64,000 nucleotides of DNA, taken from assembly GCA_030549335.1 (NCBI GenBank), contig CM060188.1, positions 12,568,501 to 12,632,500 of the forward strand, written 5' to 3'. Shown here piece by piece: positions 22,746 through 34,660 of the stretch. The DNA is from Pontederia crassipes (Eukaryota > Streptophyta > Magnoliopsida > Commelinales > Pontederiaceae). Under the pieces are notes generated by a model. It was not told where the DNA came from and did no database searches. It saw only the letters and a program-made list of their open reading frames with translations. Each line of letters starts with the position of its first letter. The first letter of the stretch is position 1. The translations under genes were made by a program, and so were the position numbers.

Positions 22746-23085
22746 TCTGAGCTACGTATTCGAGAATCATAATTATGAAGCTCTACTTAATTATATGACA
22801 CATAATTATGGAGAGATATGTATAGACATATGTTTTGGGTGGTTGCGTATCTGAGAATCGTGATCATAATGTTCTGCTTAACTGTATAATACATTATCAC
22901 GGAAGGATACGTACTGACCCATGTTATGCTCTACGTATTCGAGGTTCTGCTTAATTATATAACACATGATCATATAGGGATACATACCGTCTCATATTAT
23001 ACTCTACGTATCTAAGAATTATGATCATAATGCTCTACTTAATTGTATAACATATGATCATGATGGGATAAGTACTGACCCATAT
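22746..23085. repeat. Degenerate tandem repeat, about four units of 80-110 bp
   Basis: Each unit follows the order CTACGTATTCGAGAATCAT, GCTCTACTTAATTATAT, ACACATGATCAT, then GATACGTACTGACCCATGTT with variation. Units start near 22752, 22850, 22930 and 23004. The third has lost part of the pattern. No coding potential. Confidence 0.7.
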
Positions 23086-23250
23086 TGAGTATGTGTAGTG
23101 ACACATGTATGGAGTTTAACTGTGAACATGATAACATCTTGGATTACTTTTATTTATATGAAAGTTCGTATGATTTGATAATTTATGTTATATGAGTTAT
23201 ACTTTAAATATTTTCTCATATGAAGAATCTGATTATTTAAATGGTTTAAT

Positions 23251-24340
23251 GGAGCTCCTACCTATTCAATTAGATAGGAGCCCCTTACCTAAGTTTTTAG
23301 CCATTCGACTTGATCGGACGACTGACATAATATGTGCAGTTCAATGGACAGGAAAAAACACCAGCCGACTAAATGTCGGCCAGTTTGGTTCACACAATCG
23401 TCGACTGCCCTAAGATGCAGCAACGATGACGACGGTGATGACGATGATGATGCCATCCTGATCGGCGTTCGAGACATGCTGACTGACCTTGCGAATGGTG
23501 ATCCCTGCTACTCGGTGTTTTGTCTTCTTCTTCCTCGTCGATGGCGACGACGAGGCTGGGCAATGTGAGGAGAGCCTCTAGTTGGCGATTGGCGGTGAAG
23601 TCATCATCTTCTTCTTCCTCTTCCTCCAATGAATGCTCCTGATTGTCGTCCAAGGAAGAAGAGGACGAGAAGCGACGAAGAAGAAGGATGGGCGAATGTT
23701 GCCGGAGGACGAGCGAAGTCGACAACAGTCGGGCATGACGAGGAAGAAGAGGTGCTGGGAGCATGATGCAGAGTTCAAGGATCTCATTGTAGCTGAAGTA
23801 GATTCATTCTTCGTTCGTCCGCTTCTAGGTCACGACCTCCTTTGATCTCAATTACTGTCGCCCTTGATCTCGATCGGTCTTGGACATTGCAGCGGGCCTT
23901 CGATCTCAGTCATCACTGCCCCTGATCTCGATCAACATCAGACATCACAACGGGCCTTCGATCTCAATACCTGCTGCCCCTGATCTCGATCAGCAATGGA
24001 CATCGCAGCGGTCCTTCAATCTCGTTGTTGCCCCTGATGTCGAACAACATCGCAGCGGCCCTCCATCGAGTGGCATTGTAGCAACCCTCCATCGACATCA
24101 AACATCATAGTGGCATTGCAACATTTGCAGCGTTCTTTGCCGCTGCTTCTAGGAGGAGCGAAGAACAAATCGTTAGAATAAGGAGGAGGAACGAAGCAAC
24201 AGGCTGAATCAGCGATTGAATCGATGGTTTTTTCTTTTATTCCGTCTGAACCGCGCACAAAAATAACAGCCGTCCGATGAGATCGAACGATTTGAAAGTT
24301 AGGTAGGATGCTCCTACCCAGACATATGGGTAGGACCAAC
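23251..24340. mobile_element. Non-autonomous element with about 100-bp terminal inverted repeats
   Basis: The left end (GGAGCTCCTACCTATTCAAT, then CCTTACCTAAG, CATTCGACTTGATCGGACG) pairs with the inverted right end (GGTCCTACCCATATGTCTGG, CCTACCTAACTTTC, CGTTCGATCTCATCGGACGG) over roughly 110 bases with about 70 percent agreement by eye. The interior is GC-richer than the surroundings and contains a repeated GATCTCGATCAGC...CATCGCAGCGGGCCTTCGATC pattern at 23855-24060. No clean target duplication is visible. Superfamily uncertain. Confidence 0.55.
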
Positions 24341-26193
24341 ATTAAATCCTTATTTAAATGTTATGTGCACTTGTATTGTTTAACTATCTTATACTTTTAT
24401 TTCACTCACTAAGCAAATGATTATTGCTCACATTACCCAAATTTTCAGATAATCCTAAGTTCTCGAGTTAAGTCGACTGAAAGCTTAATTTTGATGCATA
24501 TAAAAGAGGTCGAGTCACTGGAGCAATTTTATTTTCACTTCACTTTTGTTTTTAAAAGCATGCATGTAAACGATAACCAGTGTGGTAATAGAATTGATTA
24601 GAAACTTTTTGTAAGATGAAATGAAACTTGATCATATGGAGTATGGTTCACGAGTTGATGTATGAATGATAGTGACAATATGTGAATGACATAGTTTATG
24701 CTTTTTCTATTAAACTTGGATGAGTATATATATGCACATATTGTGTGTATTGACAAATAACATAACATAATTAAGTGAGGATGTTTTGTCGATTTTATTT
24801 TTATAATTGCTAAATAAGATTAAATAAAATAATAATTATGATTAGAATTTAGTCACGGGGTTAGATGTGACAAATAAAATATTTATAAAGAAATAAAAAA
24901 TAAGTCTAATAATAAATAGAATAAAAAATAAAATAAGTGATAAAAAATTATATGATACGATACTTGTTACCCATTAAATGTTATAAATAGTTTAATATAT
25001 AATGAGTGGTAAAAATAATTTTTATACAAATAAGAGTTTCATTATCCCACTCCACATCTTTATAATTTATTATTCAAACATTGACTTTCTAATGATACAC
25101 AATACTTTTACTACTCCATCACTCACCATACTACCTCATTCCACCCCTACATTAGTTATTTGCTAGAAAAGTCCTTAGACTCAACAATGCAAATTCAAAT
25201 ATAAGGATGAGTTTCTCTACCAACGTAGACTTGTTTTTTTATTTGATTAAATGTTTTACTTCAATGGAAGAATTAAACATCATAAATATAACTATAACAC
25301 AAGTGGACTATATAGTGTTTCAATGACCTTTTGTTGTGGACTCGTATCTACACATTATTCTCTTATTACTATTATAGATATCAATTTATGTATGGATCAA
25401 ATATGAGTCATCAATAATCTCATTATCATAAATTATAATCTTGTATGAATCAAAGTGTATGAGACAAAAGTCACAAAACTCGGAAATTACAGTGATCTCG
25501 CTTAGTTATTGTATCAAAACTCTTATGGTTTCATTTAATATGATGTAGTTATTTAACAGAATATAGTTTTAATGTTAAAAAAAGATATGAGATAAACTCA
25601 CATTAGAAAAAGAGCATAATACTTAATTTGTAAAATCACGAAATGATAGCATATGGATTATGCATGCATAAACCTTTATCAAATGAGTTATTATTTATTT
25701 ACATGAAATATAATAACAAACATGCAACAAAATATTAAAATAATGACCATACATTAACAATAACTAATTAATGATTGATGATAATAATATTAATGATCTA
25801 TTTAATGATAAATAAATAGAAAATATTAATAATAATTATTCTTACCATCAACTAAATGATGAATAATCAATATTAATAATGCATACCAAGACATCAATTA
25901 TTCATAATCAAAATTTTTTATCGATATTCAACTTTAATCATCAACAATTACGATTTATGATGACCAGTTATAAATTGATCATATGTCAATATCAACCTTA
26001 ATGATCGATTATCCTTCCATCACAATCATCAATTGATCTCTTAATTATCAATCAACTTATAAATATTCAGCAATATTCATAATTATCATTTGATTATAAT
26101 TTAAAAGTTATTATATTATAACTTCTTCGATATTATCGGTGTGTAGAAATTACAATTGTCAATTATTCATGAACACCTAGGAGTTATTCATTA
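24110..26193. repeat. Tandem duplication, copy A (2084 bp)
   Basis: The unit begins at GTGGCATTGCAACATTTGC, inside the 23251-24340 element, and ends at GAGTTATTCATTA, where copy B begins at once with the same first bases. Sequence comparison by eye with copy B shows one substitution (A at 24738 against C at 26530) plus the deletion described under copy B. It contains no gene; most of it is AT-rich. Confidence 0.93.
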
Positions 26194-27985
26194 GTGGCAT
26201 TGCAACATTTGCAGCGTTCTTTGCCGCTGCTTCTAGGAGGAGCGAAGAACAAATCGTTAGAATAAGGAGGAGGAACGAAGCAACAGGCTGAATCAGCGAT
26301 TGAATCGATGGTTTTTTCTTTTATTTTCACTTCACTTTTGTTTTTAAAAGCATGCATGTAAACGATAACCAGTGTGGTAATAGAATTGATTAGAAACTTT
26401 TTGTAAGATGAAATGAAACTTGATCATATGGAGTATGGTTCACGAGTTGATGTATGAATGATAGTGACAATATGTGAATGACATAGTTTATGCTTTTTCT
26501 ATTAAACTTGGATGAGTATATATATGCACCTATTGTGTGTATTGACAAATAACATAACATAATTAAGTGAGGATGTTTTGTCGATTTTATTTTTATAATT
26601 GCTAAATAAGATTAAATAAAATAATAATTATGATTAGAATTTAGTCACGGGGTTAGATGTGACAAATAAAATATTTATAAAGAAATAAAAAATAAGTCTA
26701 ATAATAAATAGAATAAAAAATAAAATAAGTGATAAAAAATTATATGATACGATACTTGTTACCCATTAAATGTTATAAATAGTTTAATATATAATGAGTG
26801 GTAAAAATAATTTTTATACAAATAAGAGTTTCATTATCCCACTCCACATCTTTATAATTTATTATTCAAACATTGACTTTCTAATGATACACAATACTTT
26901 TACTACTCCATCACTCACCATACTACCTCATTCCACCCCTACATTAGTTATTTGCTAGAAAAGTCCTTAGACTCAACAATGCAAATTCAAATATAAGGAT
27001 GAGTTTCTCTACCAACGTAGACTTGTTTTTTTATTTGATTAAATGTTTTACTTCAATGGAAGAATTAAACATCATAAATATAACTATAACACAAGTGGAC
27101 TATATAGTGTTTCAATGACCTTTTGTTGTGGACTCGTATCTACACATTATTCTCTTATTACTATTATAGATATCAATTTATGTATGGATCAAATATGAGT
27201 CATCAATAATCTCATTATCATAAATTATAATCTTGTATGAATCAAAGTGTATGAGACAAAAGTCACAAAACTCGGAAATTACAGTGATCTCGCTTAGTTA
27301 TTGTATCAAAACTCTTATGGTTTCATTTAATATGATGTAGTTATTTAACAGAATATAGTTTTAATGTTAAAAAAAGATATGAGATAAACTCACATTAGAA
27401 AAAGAGCATAATACTTAATTTGTAAAATCACGAAATGATAGCATATGGATTATGCATGCATAAACCTTTATCAAATGAGTTATTATTTATTTACATGAAA
27501 TATAATAACAAACATGCAACAAAATATTAAAATAATGACCATACATTAACAATAACTAATTAATGATTGATGATAATAATATTAATGATCTATTTAATGA
27601 TAAATAAATAGAAAATATTAATAATAATTATTCTTACCATCAACTAAATGATGAATAATCAATATTAATAATGCATACCAAGACATCAATTATTCATAAT
27701 CAAAATTTTTTATCGATATTCAACTTTAATCATCAACAATTACGATTTATGATGACCAGTTATAAATTGATCATATGTCAATATCAACCTTAATGATCGA
27801 TTATCCTTCCATCACAATCATCAATTGATCTCTTAATTATCAATCAACTTATAAATATTCAGCAATATTCATAATTATCATTTGATTATAATTTAAAAGT
27901 TATTATATTATAACTTCTTCGATATTATCGGTGTGTAGAAATTACAATTGTCAATTATTCATGAACACCTAGGAGTTATTCATTA
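26194..27985. repeat. Tandem duplication, copy B (1792 bp, 292 bp deleted)
   Basis: It matches copy A with a constant offset of 2084 up to 26325 and 1792 thereafter. The missing 292 bases correspond to copy A 24242-24533 and are bounded in copy A by a 7-bp microhomology, TTTTATT. The deletion removes the right inverted end of the 23251-24340 element together with about 190 bases beyond it. Confidence 0.93.
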
Positions 27986-29317
27986 ACAATAATGATCATA
28001 AATGAGAGTTCTTGTTTATTAAAAACATTTGAATTCATGCCTATCAATCATCAAAGACGTGCACCCAATGACGAGTTCTTTGTGTTGAGGGAGGTGTACG
28101 ATTAGATAATCTTATTGTTGTTAGAAGTTACAATCAGCTACACTATGTAATACCTCACTAAATAACAATTCAATTATTTGTCAACTCTAGAGACAATATG
28201 AAATTATGGTTATACATAACTTTCACCTTTTTTGTTTTGTTTACTTAAAATATTGTTCCTTCTTATTTATTTATCTTATTGTTTTATGAGTATTCGTATT
28301 GTATTAATCATTACTCATATAAATTATGCAGCATAATAATCATAATTCAAGATCAAAAGTGCATAAGATGATAGAAAAGAGTCATAATCATAGCATTTAA
28401 TCGGCAATTGTAAAAACAATCACGAATCAAACTCAAGGGAAAAAATATGATATAATAATCATAATTATGATAAAATAATTACTCATACTAAGTGAAACTT
28501 TGAACTAACTCCAATGAGTTTGGAACTTGAGGCAAGGTTGGGTGAAATTGCGACCATGGTCTCGTATTTCCAATTCACTCTCACCTCAATTAACAAATTC
28601 TTAATCATGTCTATCGAATCTCATGTCAAATTACTCAATTTTCGATCTAGTTAACATTTTTGCCATTGGAATATAAGTCAAGTCAGATGGAATTCAAACT
28701 TAAATTGCTTTTAAAGTTTTAATTTGTACAAAATCTGATCAAGTAAGGTGAAATTCAAACAATCGTTGCATGTTTCCAAATTTTAGATCATGCCCTCTTG
28801 AACACCCAATGACCTCCTCGAAATTTGAACCAAATTACTCTTAACTTGGACAAAATTTAAGAGAACTCGGGTTCATGCCTCTATGAATCATGCCAAATTT
28901 CATAATGTCTATTGTTAGGTCTTCCCTCATGATTTATGTCATTAAAAAATTTTTCACTATTCAAAAAAATATATCTATGAGCAATAAACATGTGGTATAT
29001 ATGGCACTATAATATGGGTCTAAATTCTTTTTTTTAGAAAATAATCGAACTTTATTCAAATAATTTTGCTGATACTATCGGAATACAAAAGACTGAGAAT
29101 GTCCGAAAGAGGTATATTTTCCTAAAAACAAGATCAAGTCGGGCAAAAAAACATCTTCTGTTATCTATTTATTCTCTAAACTTTTATTCTACCGCAATCG
29201 GAAACTATAGTTTTTTTTCTTTTTAAAGCTCTTATGTTATCTTCTTTAATCACTAAATTTTTTGATTAAACAATAATTTTTTTTGTAAATTCTAAATTTG
29301 GCGCTTCAAGTGTATAG
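27986..29317. other. AT-rich spacer without recognisable features
   Basis: I see no coding exon or complete mobile element here. Repeated AATTCAAACTTAAATT-type segments suggest old degraded repeat DNA. Confidence 0.5.
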
Positions 29318-29800
29318 AAGTTTAAGAACCAAGAGGGTCTGATTGAATAGTTTCACATGAGTAAAATATGAAGGTAGTCAACGTAGCTATCCTTTCATAT
29401 ATCAAGATGCATTTTAAATTCGTGTGGGCCATGAGCTCAAAATAAATAATATATTCATTGGACTAGGGATGTTACAGAATGATATAAGCGTCGACCTTGC
29501 GTGCTCACTTAAGCCATGTGAAAAACATGGGCCATGAACTCACTCAACGAGGACGTTCAGCCTTTTATGAGAGGAAGATTATTACGACATAAGGTTTAAG
29601 AACTAAGATGATATTATTAAATAATCTCACACGACAAAATACGGAGGTGATAATGAGTTTACATGTAGCTACTACTTCACCTATTTTACCTATCAAGACG
29701 TGTTTTAAATTTGTGCGAACTAAGAGTCCAAAGTGAATGATATCTTGATTAGCACGGGTGCAAATTCCAATTGGATTCAGCATAACTTCATCATGGCCTC
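29318..29800. repeat. Diverged direct repeat, two units of about 160-180 bp
   Basis: The first unit (about 29318-29475: AAGTTTAAGAACCAAGAGGG, AATAGTTTCACATGAG, GTAGCTA, TATCAAGATGCATTTTAAAT, then GAGCTCAAA) is echoed at about 29592-29745 (AGGTTTAAGAACTAAGATG, AATAATCTCACACGAC, GTAGCTA, TATCAAGACGTGTTTTAAAT, then GAGTCCAAA). Divergence is substantial, so this is an old duplication or two solo fragments of one element. Confidence 0.6.
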
Positions 29801-32760
29801 TCAACCTGTCCGGCCCCGACCGAATAAAGGAATATGACAAAATATTAATTGTCAACGAGCTCCCAACCGGCAACCATAACTATCGCAATGTGCCTTGACT
29901 CACGATCTTAAATATTCCTCCAACTACGATCGGACAACCAAACTATGCATGGACTGTTTGATCCCAGAGACAACTAATTGATTCTGGCATATATATCAAA
30001 CAAGCGGAAGTGGATCAGGAGAACGACGACGACAGATGGCCGGCGAAACCTACGGCCGGATAACGCATTGCCGATGGCGGAGTCGATGGCATGCATGCGA
30101 TGCAATGAGTTTTTTTCCTTAATTTTGTGGGGATCATCGGAGTAATGGAGCAGGCGGTGAATTAGGTGACGAATCCCTCCGTCCAACTGCATGCCCCTCG
30201 CCCTTCAAAAGAAGCTCCTCTCCTTTTCAGTATGTATGCATATTCTGCCAGCTTTGTAGTTGAGGAATTAATTGATACTCAGCATGCATTGACTGGGAGT
30301 AGGTAGTTGTCCTGAATTAATAGCCAATGAACACTGCATGCATGGCCCGGAACTGAATCTAATTGGATGCAAGTGCATCACTCACTCCCTCGCTCACTCA
30401 CTACCCATGCAGTTGAGGAATTTGAAGCATCTGGAGATCTGAGGCGACTTCTGTATTCCTAATTCAATTAAGATAAATATATAAACCCTTTGCTTTTGTG
30501 GGCGTGTCAATGGCCAAGAATGGGTCATGGGTCTCCTCAGTGCAGGTTACAGAAGCAGCATCATAAAATAATATATTATCAAGTTGGCGTGTGGGAGAAC
30601 AGATGGAGCATCAACCTGCTCAACTAATCTGTTCCTGGCATCTTGTTTAATTGACGAAAAAAAGAAGCAGTTCTTTTTCTCCCCCTGCAGAGGAATAGGG
30701 AAAAAAAAAACAAAGTTATTAGTGGGGAAGGGAATCAATCTACCACCATGATCAGAGTGCATGGTGGTGGCGATGTGCTGTCTGGGGACCATGGGTCAAA
30801 TAGAAACAAAGCGTCGCCCTTTTCAGAGGTCAATGGCAGCTTATGGACGCTGTCGGAAGGGCACGTTGCAGCACAGCAGCAGGTCCAACCACTAGATTGC
30901 TGCATGCATGCTGGCTGCATCCGACCGTGTGCCCCCATCCGTTTTGAGGGCCACTGCTGCATGCACCTGCAGAAGAACAGAGAGGAGGGAGGGAGGAGAG
31001 GAGTCTAGAGGTGCTCACTTCATTTCACCTTCTGGCCAAAGCATGCACTGTTGAGTTTCATAGTCCTAAACTCCTAATATATACAAAAAATGATACACAC
31101 AAATTTCACCAGCAAAAACGAACTTGAAATCTCTTTAACACGTGAATGGTTCTTATTGTCTTCATGGTTGGGACTTTGGGACCATTAGATTTCTTTTCTG
31201 CTATAAAAGATGGATTTTGTTGTGATGCATTAGCCAGCAGAGATGTCAACTTCAAGTCAACCCTTTCCCTAGTTGCTTCTTCTGCTAAACCTGCCCCAGT
31301 TATGAATTCTGAAAAGGTATCATGACACTTTTCGTTTGCTCCACTTCATACCTGCAACACTTCGTTCGTAGCTCTTCTTACGACCTCACAAAAGTTGACA
31401 TTGGTAGCCAATTAATTTGCACTCATACCAGGTTTCTTTTCTGCCAGAATTCAGCTTGCATTTAACATGATCCTTTATTACTTGAGTACTTAAAATGCAC
31501 CCGGAGACTTTTGACTTAAGATCGACTTTTAATTTTGACCCGTCTGCTCTGAGTAATGCAAAGTGACACGCTGATCCCATTCCCATAGACTAGAGAACTT
31601 CAAGAAACAGATGTGGAATCGAATCATTTGTGTCGGGAAATAATTCTCCTCGAGTAATCAGGAAAATTGCATCTTCTTCATTGCACCTAGTCATGAAATA
31701 TGAATATTGATTAATTGTATGCCACAAAAATGTCAGAAACAAATGAAAGCTATGCAATTAATGGTCTTTGAACATTTTGATAAAAGTGGATTTAAGATTC
31801 ATCAACCATTCAACCATCATAAACAATCATTTTCTGTTGAGATAAAAAAAAGGGAAGATAGATAAGTGTTTTCTGAAGTTGAAAGCACTGAGCAAAAAAC
31901 TGGTGGCAGAACACCTCAAACTCAAAGGAAGCTGAAGTTGTTTGGCTGTTGTCATTCCATGGCAAAGATCAAACCAAAAACAGGGACAGACTTGTTTTAT
32001 ACCAGAGAGAAATCAATGTGGTTTTCCGAGATTCTACCACAGTTTTGCACAAACACATGGACTTTGGCGTGCACAGAGAAAACACACGATTGGATGCATT
32101 TTTCAACATTTAGAATGTGCAAATTGTTTGCCGAAAAGAAAGCTTAAATTGGATGCTTTGAACAACATAAACATAATTGCACGCCATACAGAGAAAGAAG
32201 TAAAGAAAAAGAAGTGGAATTAGAAATCACATAATACTAAATTGCTTTAGCCAATAGTTTGTGAAATTCTGCCTTGTGGACACATTTCAGGTTCTGTCTC
32301 ATGAATCTAGCTGAAATTCCAGTAGTCATTGTTGATCCGTAAGAGCCACTCTTATATATTGAATGCAGACTGATGAGTCAATCCAATGAGCCAATTCACG
32401 CAATGAGCTCATGGTTTACTACGAGTTGTGCTAGCAAATATGTTATTGTTAAGAGCTACTCTCATGTATTTAATACAGTGATGGGCCATCAAAGCCATGC
32501 TATGAGCTCCTGGTTTATTAGTAGTTTCAGGCAACAGCAAAGCGCAGCCACCGCGGTGGTATTGGACGAAGTTTTATATACACTTCCTAATTTATGTCAC
32601 CGTCTCATCCCAACAATATTTTTTTGCCGATCTATTATCCGAAAAGCAATCGAATCATTCTATCCAAGTGGCATTGGCGATTATATGTACATTGGTCGTG
32701 AATTGAAATTTTGATTTATTATGGAAACTCGACTAATCTAGTGTTGGCCTCTACTCGCTT
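29801..32760. other. Spacer, moderate GC near 30000-31000, no supported gene
   Basis: The stretch 29980-31010 is less AT-rich and contains many TGCATGC motifs, as in some plant promoters. I found no exon series I could trust. A TATA-like CTATAAAAGA at 31200 followed by a splice-like AAAAGGTATC at 31313 is suggestive of a small transcript but codes for nothing recognisable. Confidence 0.4.
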
Positions 32761-33167
32761 AGGGCGTTTGGTTAGATAATATTTTTTAAAAATAATAAAT
32801 TTTATTTTAAAGAATATAATGTTTTAATTATTATTTTGTATTAAATTTCATATTTTACAATTAGAATATTTTATTACAAATAGTTTACATTTATATAATA
32901 ACAATTATTATATGATACAATATAGTTAAATATTAAAAAAATAAAAATATGGTGAAAAAATGAAAAAAAAAACTGTAGAATGGAGATATGTTGTTTTAGA
33001 AGAATAATATATTTTTCGGATGAGAATAAATATAGTGATTTCACATATTTTTAGGTGGTTTCGTAAAATTCGAACTTTGATAAACTTATTCCCATTATTA
33101 TCGTGTTTATCTATATTCTAAAAAATATCATATTATTTTAATGTTTATCCGCGAACCAAACGACCCA
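32761..33167. mobile_element. MITE-like element, about 400 bp
   Basis: It begins AGGGCGTTTGGTTAGATAA and ends CGCGAACCAAACGACCCA, which inverted gives TGGGTCGTTTGGTTCGC. Between them is very AT-rich non-coding sequence. Short GGGYCGTTTGGTT ends are common in plant miniature inverted-repeat elements. The target duplication is not clear. Confidence 0.5.
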
Positions 33168-33280
33168 ATGATTAAGCGGGTGGAAAAATTTTACATCTCC
33201 TAAATTCCAAGAAAATTTAGGCTAACCGAGCACGACCATGTAATTAAAGTTATATAACTATATTTTAAACATTTATCCAA

Positions 33281-33981
33281 TGTTGTCACGATCGAACAAT
33301 AAATCGGAAAGGTTTTCGTTTCATGTCAAACCAATCGGACCAATTAGTAATAAAATATTATAGCTTAATACAAGGTATCAAATTATTTACATAACAAAGT
33401 ATCAAAGTCACCTGTGACGATGCTTATAGTCCGTCGAAAGCTTTCATTGTCGACAACTTAGAGGGAGGTCGTACATGATATATAATGTCCGGAACAAGTT
33501 CATGACCATCGAGGACAACCGACAGTAGCGCTGTAAGCACAGGGCCCACCGCCACCAGCAAGGGTGCCGTCGCCCGAGCCACTCGCATGTGGGCAGACAC
33601 CGCGAGCACGAGCACGACAGCCAGGAGCCAGCATTGCCAGGGCAGAGAACTCCCACGATTACCGAGTCATTGCTGCTCGCACCGGCATAGAGACCTCTCC
33701 CACTAAGCTGCGGCAGACCGACATCACCGCTCTAAGCGGAGATCATCAGCGTTCGGAAGCTAGGAACAATATATTCTACATTAGATTTTAGTTTTTTTTT
33801 GGCTTTTTTCTTCCTGAACCAGCTGGTTTGATTAAAATGCGATTTGATTCGAATTTATCTGACTTTATTCGGTTTTGACCAGTTCAACCTGGTCCGAAGG
33901 TGATATGGTTTTAGGCCTTGCAATGATCCGTCCCCCGGTTTTAGGCCTTGCAATGATCCGTCCGGTCCGATCGTGACAACT
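33281..33981. mobile_element. Short-TIR element with a GC-rich insert (hAT-like?)
   Basis: The ends TGTTGTCACGATCGAAC and, inverted, GAGTTGTCACGATCGGAC form a terminal inverted repeat of about 13 bases, followed on both sides by CGG/CCG-rich 'CAATCGGACCAATTAG' and 'CTGGTCCGAAGG' segments. A GC-rich block at about 33480-33740 lies in the middle. A perfect 30-bp-period duplication (GGTTTTAGGCCTTGCAATGA...) occurs at 33907-33966. Superfamily assignment is a guess. Confidence 0.4.
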
Positions 33982-34070
33982 CTGCATGTATATATAGGTA
34001 TATGTAATTATTCAAACATGTCTATGTAATTATATAGGTAAAAAATATTTTTCTGATACATGTATCTTAA

Positions 34071-34660
34071 GAGGTAAATGGATATGTAGAGCGGCCGCTG
34101 GTGTAGAGCGACTGCTCTACCATTAGATTTGGAATCAACGGTGTGATGAAAGATTATTTTAAGTCATACCATCTTGTTCATCCATTCTGTGACCAATGGC
34201 TCAGATTGAATTGAAAAGATATTGCACGTGATATACTCTCATCCCCAAATTATCGTGTGTGCTCTCTCCCAAAATTTTCCCCAAAATTTTGATAGCGCCA
34301 CCAAAATCTCTGTCGGACTGCTCGATCGGCGCTGCTGCTCGTCGGTGCTCCGTCTTGAAAGGACGATCGCTGGCGAATCTATGCTACTCGATCACAGTTG
34401 TTGTTCGTGGTTGCTCCATCTTGAAAGGACGTTCGCTCGCGGCAGGGCTGCCCGATCAAACCCCGCCGCCGCTCTGGGTGATCGTCGTTGCTCCATCTTG
34501 AAAGGACGATCGCTCGCGACCAGGCTGTCCGATCAAACCCTGCCGCCGCTCCGGATGATCGTCATTGCTCCATCTTGAAAGGATGATCGCTCGCGGCAAG
34601 GCTGCCCGATCAAACCCCACCGTCGCTCCGGGTGATCGTCGTTGCTTCCTGCCCTCCCGC
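34071..34660. repeat. Left terminal inverted repeat and subterminal repeat array of the MULE
   Basis: About 34071-34290 is the inverted repeat. From 34340 to 34650 a unit of about 60-65 bases (GCTCCATCTTGAAAGGACG, TCGCTCGCG, GGCTGCCCGATCAAACCC, GCCGCTCCGG) recurs four to five times. The right subterminal zone (44285-44660) has the complementary motifs in inverse order. Clustered subterminal repeats of this kind are typical transposase-binding zones in other DNA transposons; function here is inferred. Confidence 0.65.

Noticed and set aside
23390..23845. Glu/Asp-rich and Arg-rich open frames inside the 23251-24340 element
   Set aside because: Low-complexity GAAGAAGAGG/CTTCTTCCTC repeat; the frames are opposite-strand shadows within a non-autonomous element.
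30735..31008. Cys-containing open frames on both strands near a GC-richer patch
   Set aside because: No homology, no splice context and no conserved motif; frames overlap on opposite strands.
31200..31320. TATA-like box followed by an exon-like stretch and a GT
   Set aside because: No following exon could be found and the translated piece matches nothing; too little to call a gene.
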